Of a DNA stretch of 64,000 nucleotides, positions 20,650-32,888 are shown piece after piece. Position 1 is the stretch's first letter; each line of letters starts with the position of its first letter. Source of the DNA: Ashinkailepas kermadecensis (lineage: Eukaryota > Arthropoda > Thecostraca > Neolepadidae); contig JAOTOM010002919.1 of assembly GCA_034440615.1 (NCBI GenBank), positions 60,155 to 124,154 on the forward strand. Reading direction: 5' to 3'. Under the pieces are notes generated by a model that saw nothing but the letters and a program-made list of their open reading frames with translations, had not been told where the DNA came from and did no database searches. The position numbers were made by a program, and so were the translations under genes.

Positions 20650-21546
20650 CAACCTTGGTGAGATTCAGACGATGTAATAACACACATTTCTGTGTAGTTT
20701 GTTACTAACAAACGATGTACTTTGGATGTTGTAGTTTTGTTAGCTCGTGATGTTAGTGAAGTGCCATCTTTACAAATAACAGCACAAACTGTGCATTCAC
20801 ACCGAATTCGGTGTGAATACACAGCGTGTGATTTTAGTGAAATTGGCCTCAGATGTCTAACTGAGATAATTTTGAGCCTGATGCCGAACGTATAGTACTC
20901 GCTTTCTGCATAACGCTGTCTAAAGGGAGACTGGGTTCCTACATTATATACCGGTGAAGTATACCTCCTTTCAAAAACGGCATTCATTGCTGGTGTAACG
21001 CGAGCCAGCAGTGGTGCTGCCCCCTACATCACGGCAGAAACCTGGGCCATTTGGAAGTGCCCTGGTGATATATTGTAACGTAATACTGAAGCTGTCACGT
21101 GTGCAGTAATCTTCGGAAATAAGCTCTCCGGCTGAAATATGCTGCGAGCATCATGCATGTAAATTGTAAACGTGAATAAAACGGTTCGAAATGAACATCG
21201 TGATCAATGCAATGTTTTCGACCACCGGCAAGTCCGGTTACTCCAACTACAGTACCTACCGGTAGAGGGCAGTGACGTTCAACGTTTTAGCAATACGTTT
21301 TGATGTCAAAATATTCATCGTACATAATTCAGACTCAGAATTTTGGTTCTTCGATATATTTCGAGCTTTCATACGTATATGGTGTATTGCTGTGAGAAGA
21401 GTTTGTGGATGTAATAGCAAAATACGAGATGTAATGTGCGAAAAAGATGTGATATTGTTTCATCGGATGTCCGTGTAAGCGAAAATCCTCGGCGCACAAC
21501 TCTGTACTTACCTTGCTCAGTGGACACCGTGAACACTAAGAATCAC
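20650..21546. repeat. Inverted repeat, right arm (U1 flank plus U1 5' fragment)
   Basis: Reverse complement of 17970-18865. It ends with the first ~42 nt of U1 and then changes abruptly to the sequence that flanks the H3 gene (tcaccctattttcaac). The ~1.8-kb spacer between arms is 18866-20649. Confidence 0.85.
21504..21546 (+). pseudogene. U1 snRNA 5' fragment 1
   Basis: It begins gtacttaccttgctcag, close to the U1 5' end (atacttacctggctcag) but with changes in the splice-site-pairing region and in stem I (gaacacta for gatcacta). It stops after ~42 nt and lacks the Sm site and all later stem-loops, so it cannot form an snRNP. Confidence 0.85.
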
Positions 21547-21850
21547 CCTATTTTCAACGGGTTTAAAAAGTGAGAATTTTTGACGTTACTTCAACTACAG
21601 TACCTACCGGTAGAGGGCAGTGACGTTCAACGTTTTAGCAATACGTTTTGATGTCAAAATATTCATCGTACATAATTCAGACTCAGAATTTTGGTTCTTC
21701 GATATATTTCGAGCTTTCATACTTATATGGTGTATTGCTGTGAGAAGAGTTTGTGGATGTAATAGCAAAATACGAGATGTAATGTGCGAAAAAGATGTGA
21801 TATTGTTTCATCGGATGTCCGTGTAAGCGAAAATCCTCGGCGCACAACTC

Positions 21851-21890
21851 AGTTACCTGGCTCAGGGGACACTGTGATCACTAAGGATCA
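21851..21890 (+). pseudogene. U1 snRNA 5' fragment 2
   Basis: It reads gttacctggctcaggggaca and gtgatcactaagga, matching U1 nt ~4-42 but lacking part of the 5'-terminal splice-site-pairing bases. It joins the H3 leader region within a few bases. Same breakpoint as fragment 1, showing they descend from one fusion event. Confidence 0.85.
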
Positions 21891-21905
21891 CCCTATTTTC
21901 AACGA

Positions 21906-24568
<2,663 letters not shown>

Positions 24569-24689
24569 TAGATCGTTCTTAACGCAACATCACGGCCACA
24601 TTTACAGTAGAACTCTACATATTTACAAATGTTATTAAACTTGAGCAACAATACCAACATCTCCACAGAAGGCTTCGCATCTCTTCTTC

Positions 24690-24880
24690 TCGTTTGTCAT
24701 CGTGTTTTTCGGTCTCTGTCTCCATCTCCTCTCCATCTTTCTGTCTTTCTCTCTATCTTTATCTCTTCCTCTCCACCTTTTCTTGATGTCTCTGTCCCGC
24801 CCCCCCCCTCTCTTTCTCTCTCCCTCTCTCGCTCTTTCTCTCTCTCGCTCTCTATCTCTCTCTCTCTGCCCCAGTCATCT
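24690..24880 (+). repeat. Imperfect CT/TCTC microsatellite
   Basis: A run rich in tctctctc and tctccctct lies ~120 bp after the PLE stop codon, within the element's 3' region. Open frames across it (Ser/Leu on +, Arg/Glu on -) are artefacts. Confidence 0.85.
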
Positions 24881-25035
24881 GTTGAACTGCTGCCTTTTGC
24901 CACCACCATGCATCGTTCCATCATCGGTCGTGTATATATAAATTGTACCCTGGAAGTGTTTTATCGTGGTGTTCACGTTTTGTGCAAATAATTCAAATGT
25001 GAACGTGATGTCATTTTTAACCTTACCGAAATAAA

Positions 25036-25078
25036 TGAACTGACGACGATCCCGAGATGGGATCGAAACCGGTTTTCC
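25036..25078 (+). other. Structured stem-loops in PLE 3' region, hammerhead-like core
   Basis: The sequence reads ctgacga, then cgatccc-gagat-gggatcg (7-bp stem, 5-nt loop), then aaacc, then ggttttc-ctt-gaaaacc (7-bp stem). CTGANGA...GAAA flanking a stem is the hammerhead ribozyme core, and Penelope-like elements are known to carry hammerheads. Here the G of GAAA would also be used by the stem, and no clear cleavage triplet closes stem III, so activity is doubtful. Confidence 0.35.
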
Positions 25079-25119
25079 TTGAAAACCCATTTTTAACTAC
25101 GAGCTTCAACGAACAGTGA

Positions 25120-26459
25120 TCGCAATTAAAAAGTGAGGTTTTGTGAGGACGCACATTTCTCTGTAAAGACTTCAGTTTCTTCGGTTTCTACATGAAACAG
25201 TTCACCTACCATACGAGCCGGGTCAGGTCACGCGGGTTTGGCCTGCAGTTGGCATTCATTGCATGGTTTCCTTGCATTGGCGAAAGTTAATAACGGCTGC
25301 ATGTGGGATGGAACTTCCCGTAAATTATGGGAAGAGCATTGAGGCCAATCTCGGCCACGCCATGGGTCTATTGCTAAATTCTGACAAAAGGTGAGAGGGT
25401 AGCTTCCTCGGAAGAACATGCGTAGTTTCACTCCAGCAAAGAATCATGTTTCTGAAGGGATGACAGGGGGCGGCACAAGCCGAATGTTGAACCTTCACTT
25501 AACGTCTTCACGTTGGTACCGAGTTTTGTCCCTGGATCCCTGGATTGTACCAGCTATAGCATCTACTCAGGGAGGAAGAGACGCACAACCCCGCTGGAAC
25601 ATCCCACACATTGACATATCGTGGCGTCGGCGTCGTTAGGAAGGTGCGGCTTGACGCGCGCCAATTGCATGTCTGAAATATCACAGCGTCTGAACAAGCA
25701 GAGCTTCACAACACAACATCAACGACTGGTGAAGCGCACATGGAACCTACAGACACAGTTATGTCACGGGCAAGAGCACACCAATATGAAAGGAAGGCGG
25801 TGTTTTGAACCTACCATATCATACCCGCCGTCCAATCCAATTCACCTGCCGTCCGTCGAGGTCGGTGCATTGCCGACGCCAGGTCTCGATGACTCGGCGA
25901 CAGGTTGGGTCACGGTTCCAGCGCTAACAACCGGAACTGGGTGACAATACGTCCCAGACCGTGGCACTACACGAACACCGCCACACCTTTGTGGGCACGT
26001 GCTCGGTTCCCCATTACCTTCACTGCACTTGGTAACGACTACTGTATCTTTGTTGTGACGTCGCGTCGTTGAGGCCTTCACTATCCTTGGTAACGACTAC
26101 TGTATCTTCGTGGTGACGCCGCGTCGTTGGGCGCAACTTGACCTCATGCCTGTCGCCATACCCACAGTGTACGGCTACAGACTGACTTGTCCGTCAGTCC
26201 TCAGATTGTCGCTGTCCATCGCATTGGAGACCGATTATCGCAGACCGATGTACAGGCCGGCCCAGCCCTATCCACTGATCATAGCCTCACCACTCAAGGA
26301 ACACGAGGGGACGAGAAGTCCGGGGGTACGTTGCCCGTCCCACAATCCAGAGATTGTCGGTTATATATATATCCTCACGCACAAGAAAAAGTAACATCCC
26401 CGATTTCCAATGCGGAATTATACAGAACTGCGTGCCTGACCGCCTGCGCCGACCTCCAG
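25120..26459. other. TOP3B intron 2, last part
   Basis: No gene recognised. A ~55-bp direct duplication lies at about 26020-26130 (each with ttggtaacgactactgtatct followed by gtgacg(t/c)cgcgtcgtt). A short pyrimidine-rich stretch precedes the exon 3 acceptor (cgacctccag). Confidence 0.45.
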
Positions 26460-26654
26460 GCGGAGCTGTTCTCGGCGACCACCGAGAAGAAGGAGGCGTC
26501 GGCCAAGCTGCGCATGCCCGAGTTCCTGGCGCGTGAGGCGCACGGCTGCGACTACCTGGTGCTGTGGCTCGACTGTGACAAGGAAGGCGAGAACATCTGC
26601 TTCGAGGTCATCGACGCCGTGCGGGCCAGCATGAACCGGCTGCCCGGCAGACAG
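26460..26654 (+). CDS. TOP3B: TOP3B exon 3 (TOPRIM catalytic DxD region)
   Basis: It begins after cgacctccag and ends at CAG|gtgtga; 195 nt, phase 0 both sides. The peptide contains [17 protein letters not shown], then [28 protein letters not shown] is the TOPRIM DxDxE metal-binding motif that coordinates Mg2+ for cleavage and religation, and it is intact. Exon 2 ends VDP and this exon starts AELF, exactly as in the family. The next family segment (FRARFSSIT...) is not found downstream. Confidence 0.93.
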
Positions 26655-26670
26655 GTGTGACGTGGCGAGC

Positions 26671-27356
26671 TGGAGGTGTGGGCGGCCCGGTGGGGGGGTG
26701 TATGGAGGTGGGAGGTGGATGTGAGAATGAAGCTGGAGGTGAATGTGGTGTGGGGGGTATGTAGTGGGTGGGGGGTGTGATAATGGAGGTAAAGGAGGTG
26801 TGGACGGCCCGGTGGGGGGGTGTATGGAGGTGGGAGGTGGATGTGAGAATGAAGCTGGAGGTGAATGTGTGTGGGGGGTGGGGGGTATGTAGTGGGTGGG
26901 GGTGTGATAATGGAGGTGGAGGTGGGCGTGGGCCAGACTGCAAAGGAGGTGTGGACGGCCCGGTGGGGGGTGTATGGAGGTGGGAGGTGGATGTGAGAAT
27001 GAAGCTGGAGGTGAATGTGTGTGGGGGGTGGGGGGTATGTAGTGGGTGGGGGTGTGATAATGGAGGTGGAGGTGGGCGTGGGCCAGACTGCAAAGGAGGT
27101 GTGGACGGCCCGGTGGGGGGTGTATGGAGGTGGGAGGTGGATGTGAGAATGAAGCTGGAGGTGATGTGTGTGGGGTGGGGGGTTGTGTGGGTGGGGGTGT
27201 GATAATGGAGGTGGAGGTGGGCGGGCCAGACTGAAGGGGTGTGGACGGCCCGGTGGGGGGTGTTGGAGGTGGGAGGTGGATGTGTGTGTGTGTGGGGGGG
27301 TATGTAGTGGGTGGGGGTGTGATAATGGAGGTGGAGGTGGGCGTGGACTGCAAAGC
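26671..27356 (+). repeat. G-rich minisatellite, ~150-bp unit, about 5 copies
   Basis: Units share ggcggcccggtggggggtgt, ggaggtgggaggtggatgtg, agaatgaagctggaggtg and tatgtagtgggtgggggtgt. The last units carry deletions. The array starts 17 bp after the exon 3 donor. It is strongly G-rich on the + strand and could form G-quadruplexes when transcribed; that is inference. Confidence 0.9.
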
Positions 27357-28869
27357 ATGACAAACGGGCAGACGACACTCACCGGCCGCGGGGAAAAATC
27401 CGCGCCAGGGAGATAGAATACACGCATAAAATGCAAACAAAAATACAGGTAGGAAAATTAAGAGGCTTAAGGCAAGCGCCTTTTTTACATTGACCCTCCC
27501 CGTCTTTCCGGTCGTATCCTGACACCCCGTCTCGGGGTTCATACAAACCCCCCTCTAATCTTCAAACTAAGCGTCGCACGAAAACGAAAGAGGTTTCATC
27601 GGAAAGCGCTCGACGGGTAGGGCTAGAAACCACCCCCAAATTTGTATCCCCAAAAAGTGACGTCACTAGGGGGCCTAGGTTTTCACGACTTACATCATGT
27701 TTGGCACTGGGGAGTTCATTTTGGGGGAGATTTGATAAAACAATTTTTTGTAATCAGAAAAGGAAGGCGAAATCGACCGTAGCCATAAAATTTTTGCCGA
27801 CCCAAAAACCAAGTTTTATTTTTTATTTTTGTCTTCAAAATTTGTACTTCAATTTTCCTTCATTTTTCTTTTTCGAATGGGTCGAATGGGTTGAAGTTTT
27901 CGAATGGGCCGAAAAACGGTGTTCGAAGTCATCTTGCTCTCATAAAAAAATGCTTACTTTAGCCAGGATCTTCGATTTTAGCTCTAATGGGCTAATATGC
28001 AAAACTAGAAAGTGATCATAAACAGACAAAATAAAAAATTACTCTGGTGCGTTTTGTTTCATCCCTAAGGATAAGCAAGCGCTGAAAGTTTCATTAAAAT
28101 ATCCTTATCCGTTAAAGCGTGACGACTGGTTGAACTTTTTTGGAGGGGACCTCACTTGGCCTTGACTAACTCGTTGACCCTAGATGATCTGACCTCAACA
28201 TTTTGACACAACATGCCAAATTGATGTGGGAAAAGGTATGCCAAATTTCGGCGCGCTGCCTGGCGCCGTTCTTTCACTATCTGCGGAAAACCTTAGGGGG
28301 CGCATATGACACCCCCCCCGAGACGGCGCAGGTTGACACATCTTTTACATCGATTCAATACAAAATTACACATACGACATGATAAAAGCACCGACATCTC
28401 CCTGCACTTCCCAGCCTGCTATTTCGAACCACATAGGATACTGAACTGAATTTGGCAGTGTCATACTCTGCAGTCTGTGGTGTGGGTGTTGCAGTGGAGG
28501 CGGAGGTGGGTGTTGCTGATTAAAGAGGCCAACCTTTACGCTGCCGACCGGCTCGGTCCAGGTGCTCAGTGACCCAGGTTTTCATAGATCACAGTACCGG
28601 CAGCTTCGGAGTGAGTTTTGCGGTATCATGGACCCGCTGAGAATAGGTGGCTGCTTTTTCTCAGCACAGCATGTAATCGGACAATGCCAGACCACTAGAA
28701 TAGTTTTAATGTAGACTTTAGCCATCCGCCTAATGATTTGCATTCTCATAGGCTTAACGCGATGCATTTGATAATTACAGTGTGCTATCATTTTTGTGCT
28801 GCGACCCAAGAACGGTTGGATACCAAGATGTTTTCATCAACCTGAGAAATCATAATTACCTTCCAGAGC
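27357..28869. other. TOP3B intron 3, unassigned part
   Basis: AT-rich sequence without coding signal. The expected central TOP3B exons (active-site domain) were looked for here in all frames and not seen. The gccgttctttcactatctgc and gacaccccccccgagacg stretches look like element ends, but no paired termini were identified. Confidence 0.5.
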
Positions 28870-29026
28870 AAGTGGTCAAGGGATAAGGTGCCCGTCTCCC
28901 AAGCGAGAGGTTGTGAGCTCGAGTCCCACCTGTGGCTACTCTTCGCCCGCGACCAATCGGCGTGAGATATTGTCGGCGCTATGTACCTAAAGCAGTCGAC
29001 GCGTCGTAAAGTCAGCAACCACACAT
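28870..29026 (+). mobile_element. tRNA-derived SINE (family S)
   Basis: The head has a ggtcaagggataaggtgc A-box region and gtgagctcgagtcc B box. The body gcgaccaatcggcgtgagat and the tail block gtcgacgcgtcgtaaag match the other family S copies. It ends near gtcagcaacc. Confidence 0.75.
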
Positions 29027-29189
29027 AACCAGCAACCTGCTGAGTTATGGTCGGTGCCGCTGCTGAGTTATGGTCGGTACTGAGTTATGGTCGGTGCCGC
29101 TGCTGAGTTATGGTCGGTACTGAGATGTGGTCGGTGCCGCTGCTGAAGTATGGCCGCTGCTAAGGTATGGTCGTGCAGAGTTACAGCTG

Positions 29190-29430
29190 CAGTGGTACCT
29201 CTGCTGCAGTGACATGGGTCGGTACCTCTGCTGCAGTGACGTGGGTCGGCATCTCTGCTGTAGTGACATGGGTCGATACCTCTGCTGCAGTGACATGGGT
29301 CGGCATCTCTGCTGTAGTGACATGGGTCGGTACCTCTGCTGCAGTGACATGGGTCAGGGTCGGCACCCCGCTGTAGGGCAGTCGTGCTGCAGACAGTGGT
29401 ACCGCTGCAGTGACATGGGTCGGGCCCCCC
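29190..29430 (+). repeat. 27-bp minisatellite upstream of the zinc-finger exon
   Basis: About seven units of 27 bp (gtgacatgggtcggtacctc plus tgctgca) run to within ~20 bp of the exon acceptor at 29449. A looser ctgagttatggtcggtg repeat lies at 29040-29170. Each unit contains ctctgctgcag or ctctgctgtag, which resembles a 3' splice site, so cryptic acceptors are multiplied here. Confidence 0.9.
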
Positions 29431-29449
29431 GCCCCGGAAACTTGGGCAG

Positions 29450-29569
29450 CCACCCCACCTGCCGACACGGCCTGACCGTCAACGGCGTGTCGTCGTGTGT
29501 GGCCTGCGAACGCGGCGTGCTGGTGCTGGACCCCGCCTCGGCGCCGCACTGGAAACTGGGCTGCAACAG
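29450..29569 (+). CDS. TOP3B: TOP3B C-terminal zinc-finger exon
   Basis: It starts after cttgggcag (29441-29449). The peptide HPTCRHGLTVNGVSSCVACERGVLVLDPASAPHWKLGCN matches the topoisomerase 3-beta C-terminal zinc ribbon, including its Cys pairs. 120 nt, phase 2 in, phase 2 out; with the next exon it makes CNRCDV, matching the family's CNKCNV. The donor at 29570 (gtacgg) is one of six in-register donors because the exon end is tandemly repeated. Confidence 0.92.
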
Positions 29570-29778
29570 GTACGGACTCCACTGGGAGCTGGGCTGCAAC
29601 AGGTACGGACTCCACTGGAATGTGGACTGTGACAGGTATGGACGCCACTGGAAACTGGGCGGCAACAGGTGTCGATCCCACTGTGAAATGGGCTGCAACA
29701 GGTGTCGATCCCACTGGAAACTGGGCTGCAACAGGTGTCGATCCCACTGTGAAATGGGCGGCAACAGTTTGGACTGCA
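29548..29778 (+). repeat. 33-bp repeat carrying exon end and splice donor, 7 units
   Basis: Units start at 29548 and every 33 bp after. Six keep ac(a)ag|gt donors, at 29570, 29603, 29636, 29669, 29702 and 29735; the seventh reads cagttt. Since 33 is a multiple of 3 and the frame is open, each further donor would add 11 residues of the type HWKLGCNRYGL/CRS to the zinc-finger region. Confidence 0.95.
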
Positions 29779-29854
29779 GAAAGCGGCCGCAGTTGCAGGT
29801 ATTTTGCGTTCAATTTGCTGCATCGTGCACTGTGGATCCGAGTAGACCTCCGGG

Positions 29855-29990
29855 TTCGCGGTAGCGCGGTCGGCGAGGCTTCGAACTCCTGGCCGTAATG
29901 TCATGGGTTCGAATCCCACAGTCGGCGGGATGACCGAGACCACCCGCGTGGGAGGTTGGTGACGTCACATAGTCTAGCAGTTTAAATCGT
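29855..29990 (+). mobile_element. tRNA-derived SINE (family S)
   Basis: The head has ttcgcggtagcgcggtcgg (A box) and tgggttcgaatcccac (B box). The body begins ggcgggatgaccgagacca, as in the 13388 and 40520 copies. The body is shortened. Confidence 0.75.
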
Positions 29991-30162
29991 CACGAAATAA
30001 CCCAATGTTGTTCCGAATTAATCGTAAATGAACCCGTGTAAATCTGTGTAGACGCGAGGCGAAGCCCTAAAGCAAGCTGTCCACTGCGTCCCGGCCCACA
30101 GCCCGCCGATGACTGATCCGCCGTCAGACATAGAGGTGACGTCACACACGTGTGCCCGGCAG

Positions 30163-30268
30163 GTGTGACGTCATCATCAGCCTGTTTGAGCAGGCGACGC
30201 GTGTCACGGTGCTGCCGACCACGTGCGACACGTGCGGCGTCTGCAGTGTCAAGGTCGAGTATAAACAG
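30163..30268 (+). CDS. TOP3B: TOP3B exon, zinc-finger continuation
   Basis: Acceptor tgtgcccggcag, donor CAG|gtcagt. It encodes CDVIISLFEQATRVTVLP then TCDTCGVCSVKVEYKQ, matching the family's CNVVAHCFENAHRVRV and DTCSVCEAALLDVDF segments. The Cys pair TCGVC is a predicted zinc ligand pair; the family His/Cys at the HCF position is Leu here (SLF), a possible ligand change. 106 nt, phase 2 in, phase 0 out. Confidence 0.92.
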
Positions 30269-30850
30269 GTCAGTGGGCGGTGGCCCGACGATCTGTCCGC
30301 CCTGGAGGCCCTAATCGACCACTGAATGCCTCTGAGGCCGGTTCGGGTTAAATAGCCTCAAAGTAAACGCCCGAAAAAAAACATCGGCCTGGCCTCTTGC
30401 AAAAACGCTAGGGCCAAAAGCCCAATATCTCAACCAATCTATCTGACCCATCTCCGCCTATGGAGGTTCTGGGGGTGGTGCTCGGCCCGTGGTTCATGTG
30501 AAAATCCCGCACCAGCTTCTCCACCGTATCTAACACACAGGCAACACTAGTTCCCGTTATCTTCAGGCCTGTGCGGTGTTGTTGGGTACGGCACGGAACG
30601 AAACTTATAACTTAAAGCATGACAATTTGTTTCATGCAAAATTTCATCCCACCTTGTTTACATCAAAGGATGGAAATTGATGTGGTATGATGTGAGACAA
30701 TAGACGTAAGCCCATCATTTAGTCTTTACTTACAATTCGGACGCCCAACCGAGGACGAGTTCTGACGCAGCTCCGAGTGCGATGGGCCGGCTGACGGCAG
30801 ACCCCCCCCCCCGAGGTATCAGTCAGCGTTACGACTGCCGTGTTCGACAG
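30269..30850 (+). other. TOP3B penultimate intron
   Basis: 582 nt, with a normal donor (gtcagt) and acceptor (gtgttcgacag). AT-rich with a c-run just before the acceptor region; nothing else is seen. Confidence 0.7.
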
Positions 30851-31063
30851 AAGTCTCGCCTGCCCGACAAGGCGGCCGTGGCCGAGGGCTGCCTGTTCTG
30901 CACGCCGGGCCTCACGCCCCTGGTGCAGATGAAGCACGCCCAGCGGTCGTCTGTGAGGCCTCGCGGCGGCGGCCGGGGCCGGGGCCGGGGAGGCGGCCGT
31001 GGACGGGGCGACGACGGGCGGCCGCGAGACAAGATGGCCGAGCTGGCCGCCTTCTTCATGTGA
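30851..31063 (+). CDS. TOP3B: TOP3B last exon: final zinc finger and RGG-type tail
   Basis: Seventy codons and a TGA stop. EGCLFCTPGLTPLVQMKH matches the family's MGCVFCDPVFQELVELKH (last zinc finger). It is followed by a Gly/Arg-rich stretch (RPRGGGRGRGRGGGRGRG), the RGG box that in TOP3B binds RNA and the TDRD3 partner's mRNP complex. It ends RPRDKMAELAAFFM, matching the conserved PKDKMSALAAYFV terminus. The stop codon lies within the first unit of the 25-bp array that follows. Confidence 0.95.
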   Translation, partial: KSRLPDKAAVAEGCLFCTPGLTPLVQMKHAQRSSVRPRGGGRGRGRGGGRGRGDDGRPRDKMAELAAFFM

Positions 31064-31483
31064 TGTCAGCTGAGGCTGCTCCATGTGATGTCAGCTGAGG
31101 ATGCTCCATGTGATGCCAGCTGAGGATGCTCCATGTGATGCCAGCTGAGGCTGCTCCATGTGATGTCAGCTGAGGATGCTCCATGTGATGCCAGCTGAGG
31201 CTGCTCCATGTGATGTCAGCTGAGGATGCTCCATGTGATGCCAGCTGAGGCTGCTCCATGTGATGTCAGCTGAGGATGCTCCATGTGATGTCAGCTGAGG
31301 ATGCTCCATGTGATGTCAGCTGAGGCTGCTCCATGTGATGCCAGCTGAGGATGCTCCATGTGATGTCAGCTGAGGATGCTCCATGTGATGCCAGCTGAGG
31401 TTGCTCCATGTGATGCCAGCTGAGGATGCTCCATGTAATGCCAGCTGAGGCTGCTTCATGTGATGTCAGCTCAGGCTGCTCCA
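31058..31483 (+). repeat. 25-bp repeat seeded on the TOP3B stop codon, 17 units
   Basis: The unit catgtgatgtcagctgaggc plus tgctc starts with the last sense codon ATG and the TGA stop, then continues into the 3' UTR. Variation is mainly gtc/gcc and ctg/atg. In mRNA this would give a repeated gctgag-rich 3' UTR. Confidence 0.95.
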
Positions 31484-31619
31484 CACAGTGACAGGTCAGG
31501 CTGGTTTGTCAGATGACAGTTAGGTATGTGATAACCGCTGAACCTGTTTCATTTGGTGCCGGAACGGATCGTCTGGAGGGAGAAGTGAACAAAGCAGCCG
31601 GCGATAGCGCTTTGTTGGT

Positions 31620-31742
31620 GACGCTGTGGTGTTACAACACGACGCTGTGGTGCTACAACACGACGCTGCGGTGTTACAACACGACGGTGCGGTGTTACAA
31701 CACGACGGTGCGGTGTTACAACACGACGGTGCGGTGTCACGT
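31620..31742 (+). repeat. 21-bp repeat, about 6 units
   Basis: Unit gacg(c/g)tg(t/c)ggtgttacaacac, open in all + frames. It lies in the putative TOP3B 3' UTR or just beyond. Confidence 0.9.
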
Positions 31743-32358
31743 GCTAAGGCCGCGGCCCCTGCACAGGCGGACAGGTACACGGCTTACCTGGACTGCGTGG
31801 TGTGTGATAGCACGATGGCGTTATGGTGTGGTGTTGTATTGTGATGCGTACCAACACGTATTGGTACCATCAAGTAGACCACCAGTACGGAGCGTGGGCC
31901 GCACGGCCACACCCCGGCGGGTCACAGACCCTCCCGCTCCGTACTGTAAGCTGTTCAGACTGGGCACGACTCATGACTCGGGGTCCGTGTTTCTGCCGCA
32001 GCGTCCGTGCATAACGACTGACAGGCACCTTCACTTTCCGGAATATCCACAATTTATTGCACAAAACCAGTCGACAAGCTGTTGCTAGGACGCCCGTCAG
32101 TGACCGAGCCGTATCTACACTGTCAGATGCTGGTGAGGTGTTTATGTCAACAGCCAGCCTGAACACGTTTACTGTGTCCGGTTGGCCCTCCGACCGGGGC
32201 CTGACTGACCTGAGTGTGGACGGACGGAGTCGCCATACAGGGATAGGCATTAACGTCACGACACCGTGCACAGCCAACAGCTGTGTGGCGGCGGAACTAG
32301 TGCACACAGATCAACACTATATCACAGAATATAATGGTAACGCCTGTGTGTGTGCGTA

Positions 32359-32364
32359 AATAAA
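32359..32364 (+). terminator. Candidate poly(A) signal for TOP3B
   Basis: First AATAAA hexamer on the + strand after the TOP3B stop, 1.3 kb downstream. Functional use is not shown by sequence alone. Confidence 0.3.
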
Positions 32365-32882
32365 TACTATGCCTAACACGTGGGTGAATACAACACAACA
32401 ATGATGTACGTCGGCTGGTTCGTGTGGTGTGCGAGCCACCCAGCGCTGTTATCCGACCAGAAACACAGGTGCACCGCTCGCGCCAGCGTCTGACCTAACC
32501 TGACCTGCGGCAGCCTTCAGTTAGCCCAGGTGTCACCTGGGCAGCACAGCCGACACCACCACCACACCTGTCTACGTCACCACGAGTTTGCTGTGGGCAC
32601 CACCACACCTGTCTACGTCACCACGAGTTTGCTGTGGGCACCACCAGTCCGGAGATCCCGATAGCAGCTGGCGTCGCACTTATCGGGAGATTGGGCTGTC
32701 CGCGGACTCCAGCGCAGACTGGGCGTTGGCGGAAGTCGTGCCCCGTGTACAGAACGAGCAGTCGGCTCTCTGGTCTAACGAAAAATACGTGTTCACAATA
32801 TTACCACGTTCAACATTAGTCAAAATTTCCCGGTATTTACCCTGAATTTTACCCGACAAGATGTACCATGAGAACTACTAGT

Positions 32883-32888
32883 TTTATT
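32883..32888 (-). terminator. Candidate poly(A) signal for the FAM149-like gene
   Basis: AATAAA on the - strand (tttatt in plus view), 440 bp after the - strand stop codon at 33328-33330. A reasonable distance for a 3' UTR. Confidence 0.35.

Larger units (their letters stand above)
21247..21905 (+). repeat. Tandem duplication (~348 bp): U1 promoter, U1 5' end and H3 leader
   Basis: Copy 1 spans about 21247-21594 and copy 2 about 21595-21905. Each contains the ctaccggtagagggcagtga block, ~230 bp of U1 upstream sequence, the first ~40 nt of U1, and then attttcaacg(g/a)gtttaaaaagtg. Copy 2 runs straight into the H3 leader. Copies are ~96% alike by eye, differing mainly in the U1 fragment. This puts two truncated U1 transcription units immediately upstream of, and on the same strand as, H3. 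Confidence 0.9.

Noticed and set aside
26418..27542. 374-codon Pro/His-rich frame on the - strand
   Set aside because: Antisense of TOP3B exon 3 and the G-rich array.
32057..32359. Possible small gene between the two host genes
   Set aside because: No domain, no splice signals and no codon bias; falls in the likely 3' UTR of TOP3B.
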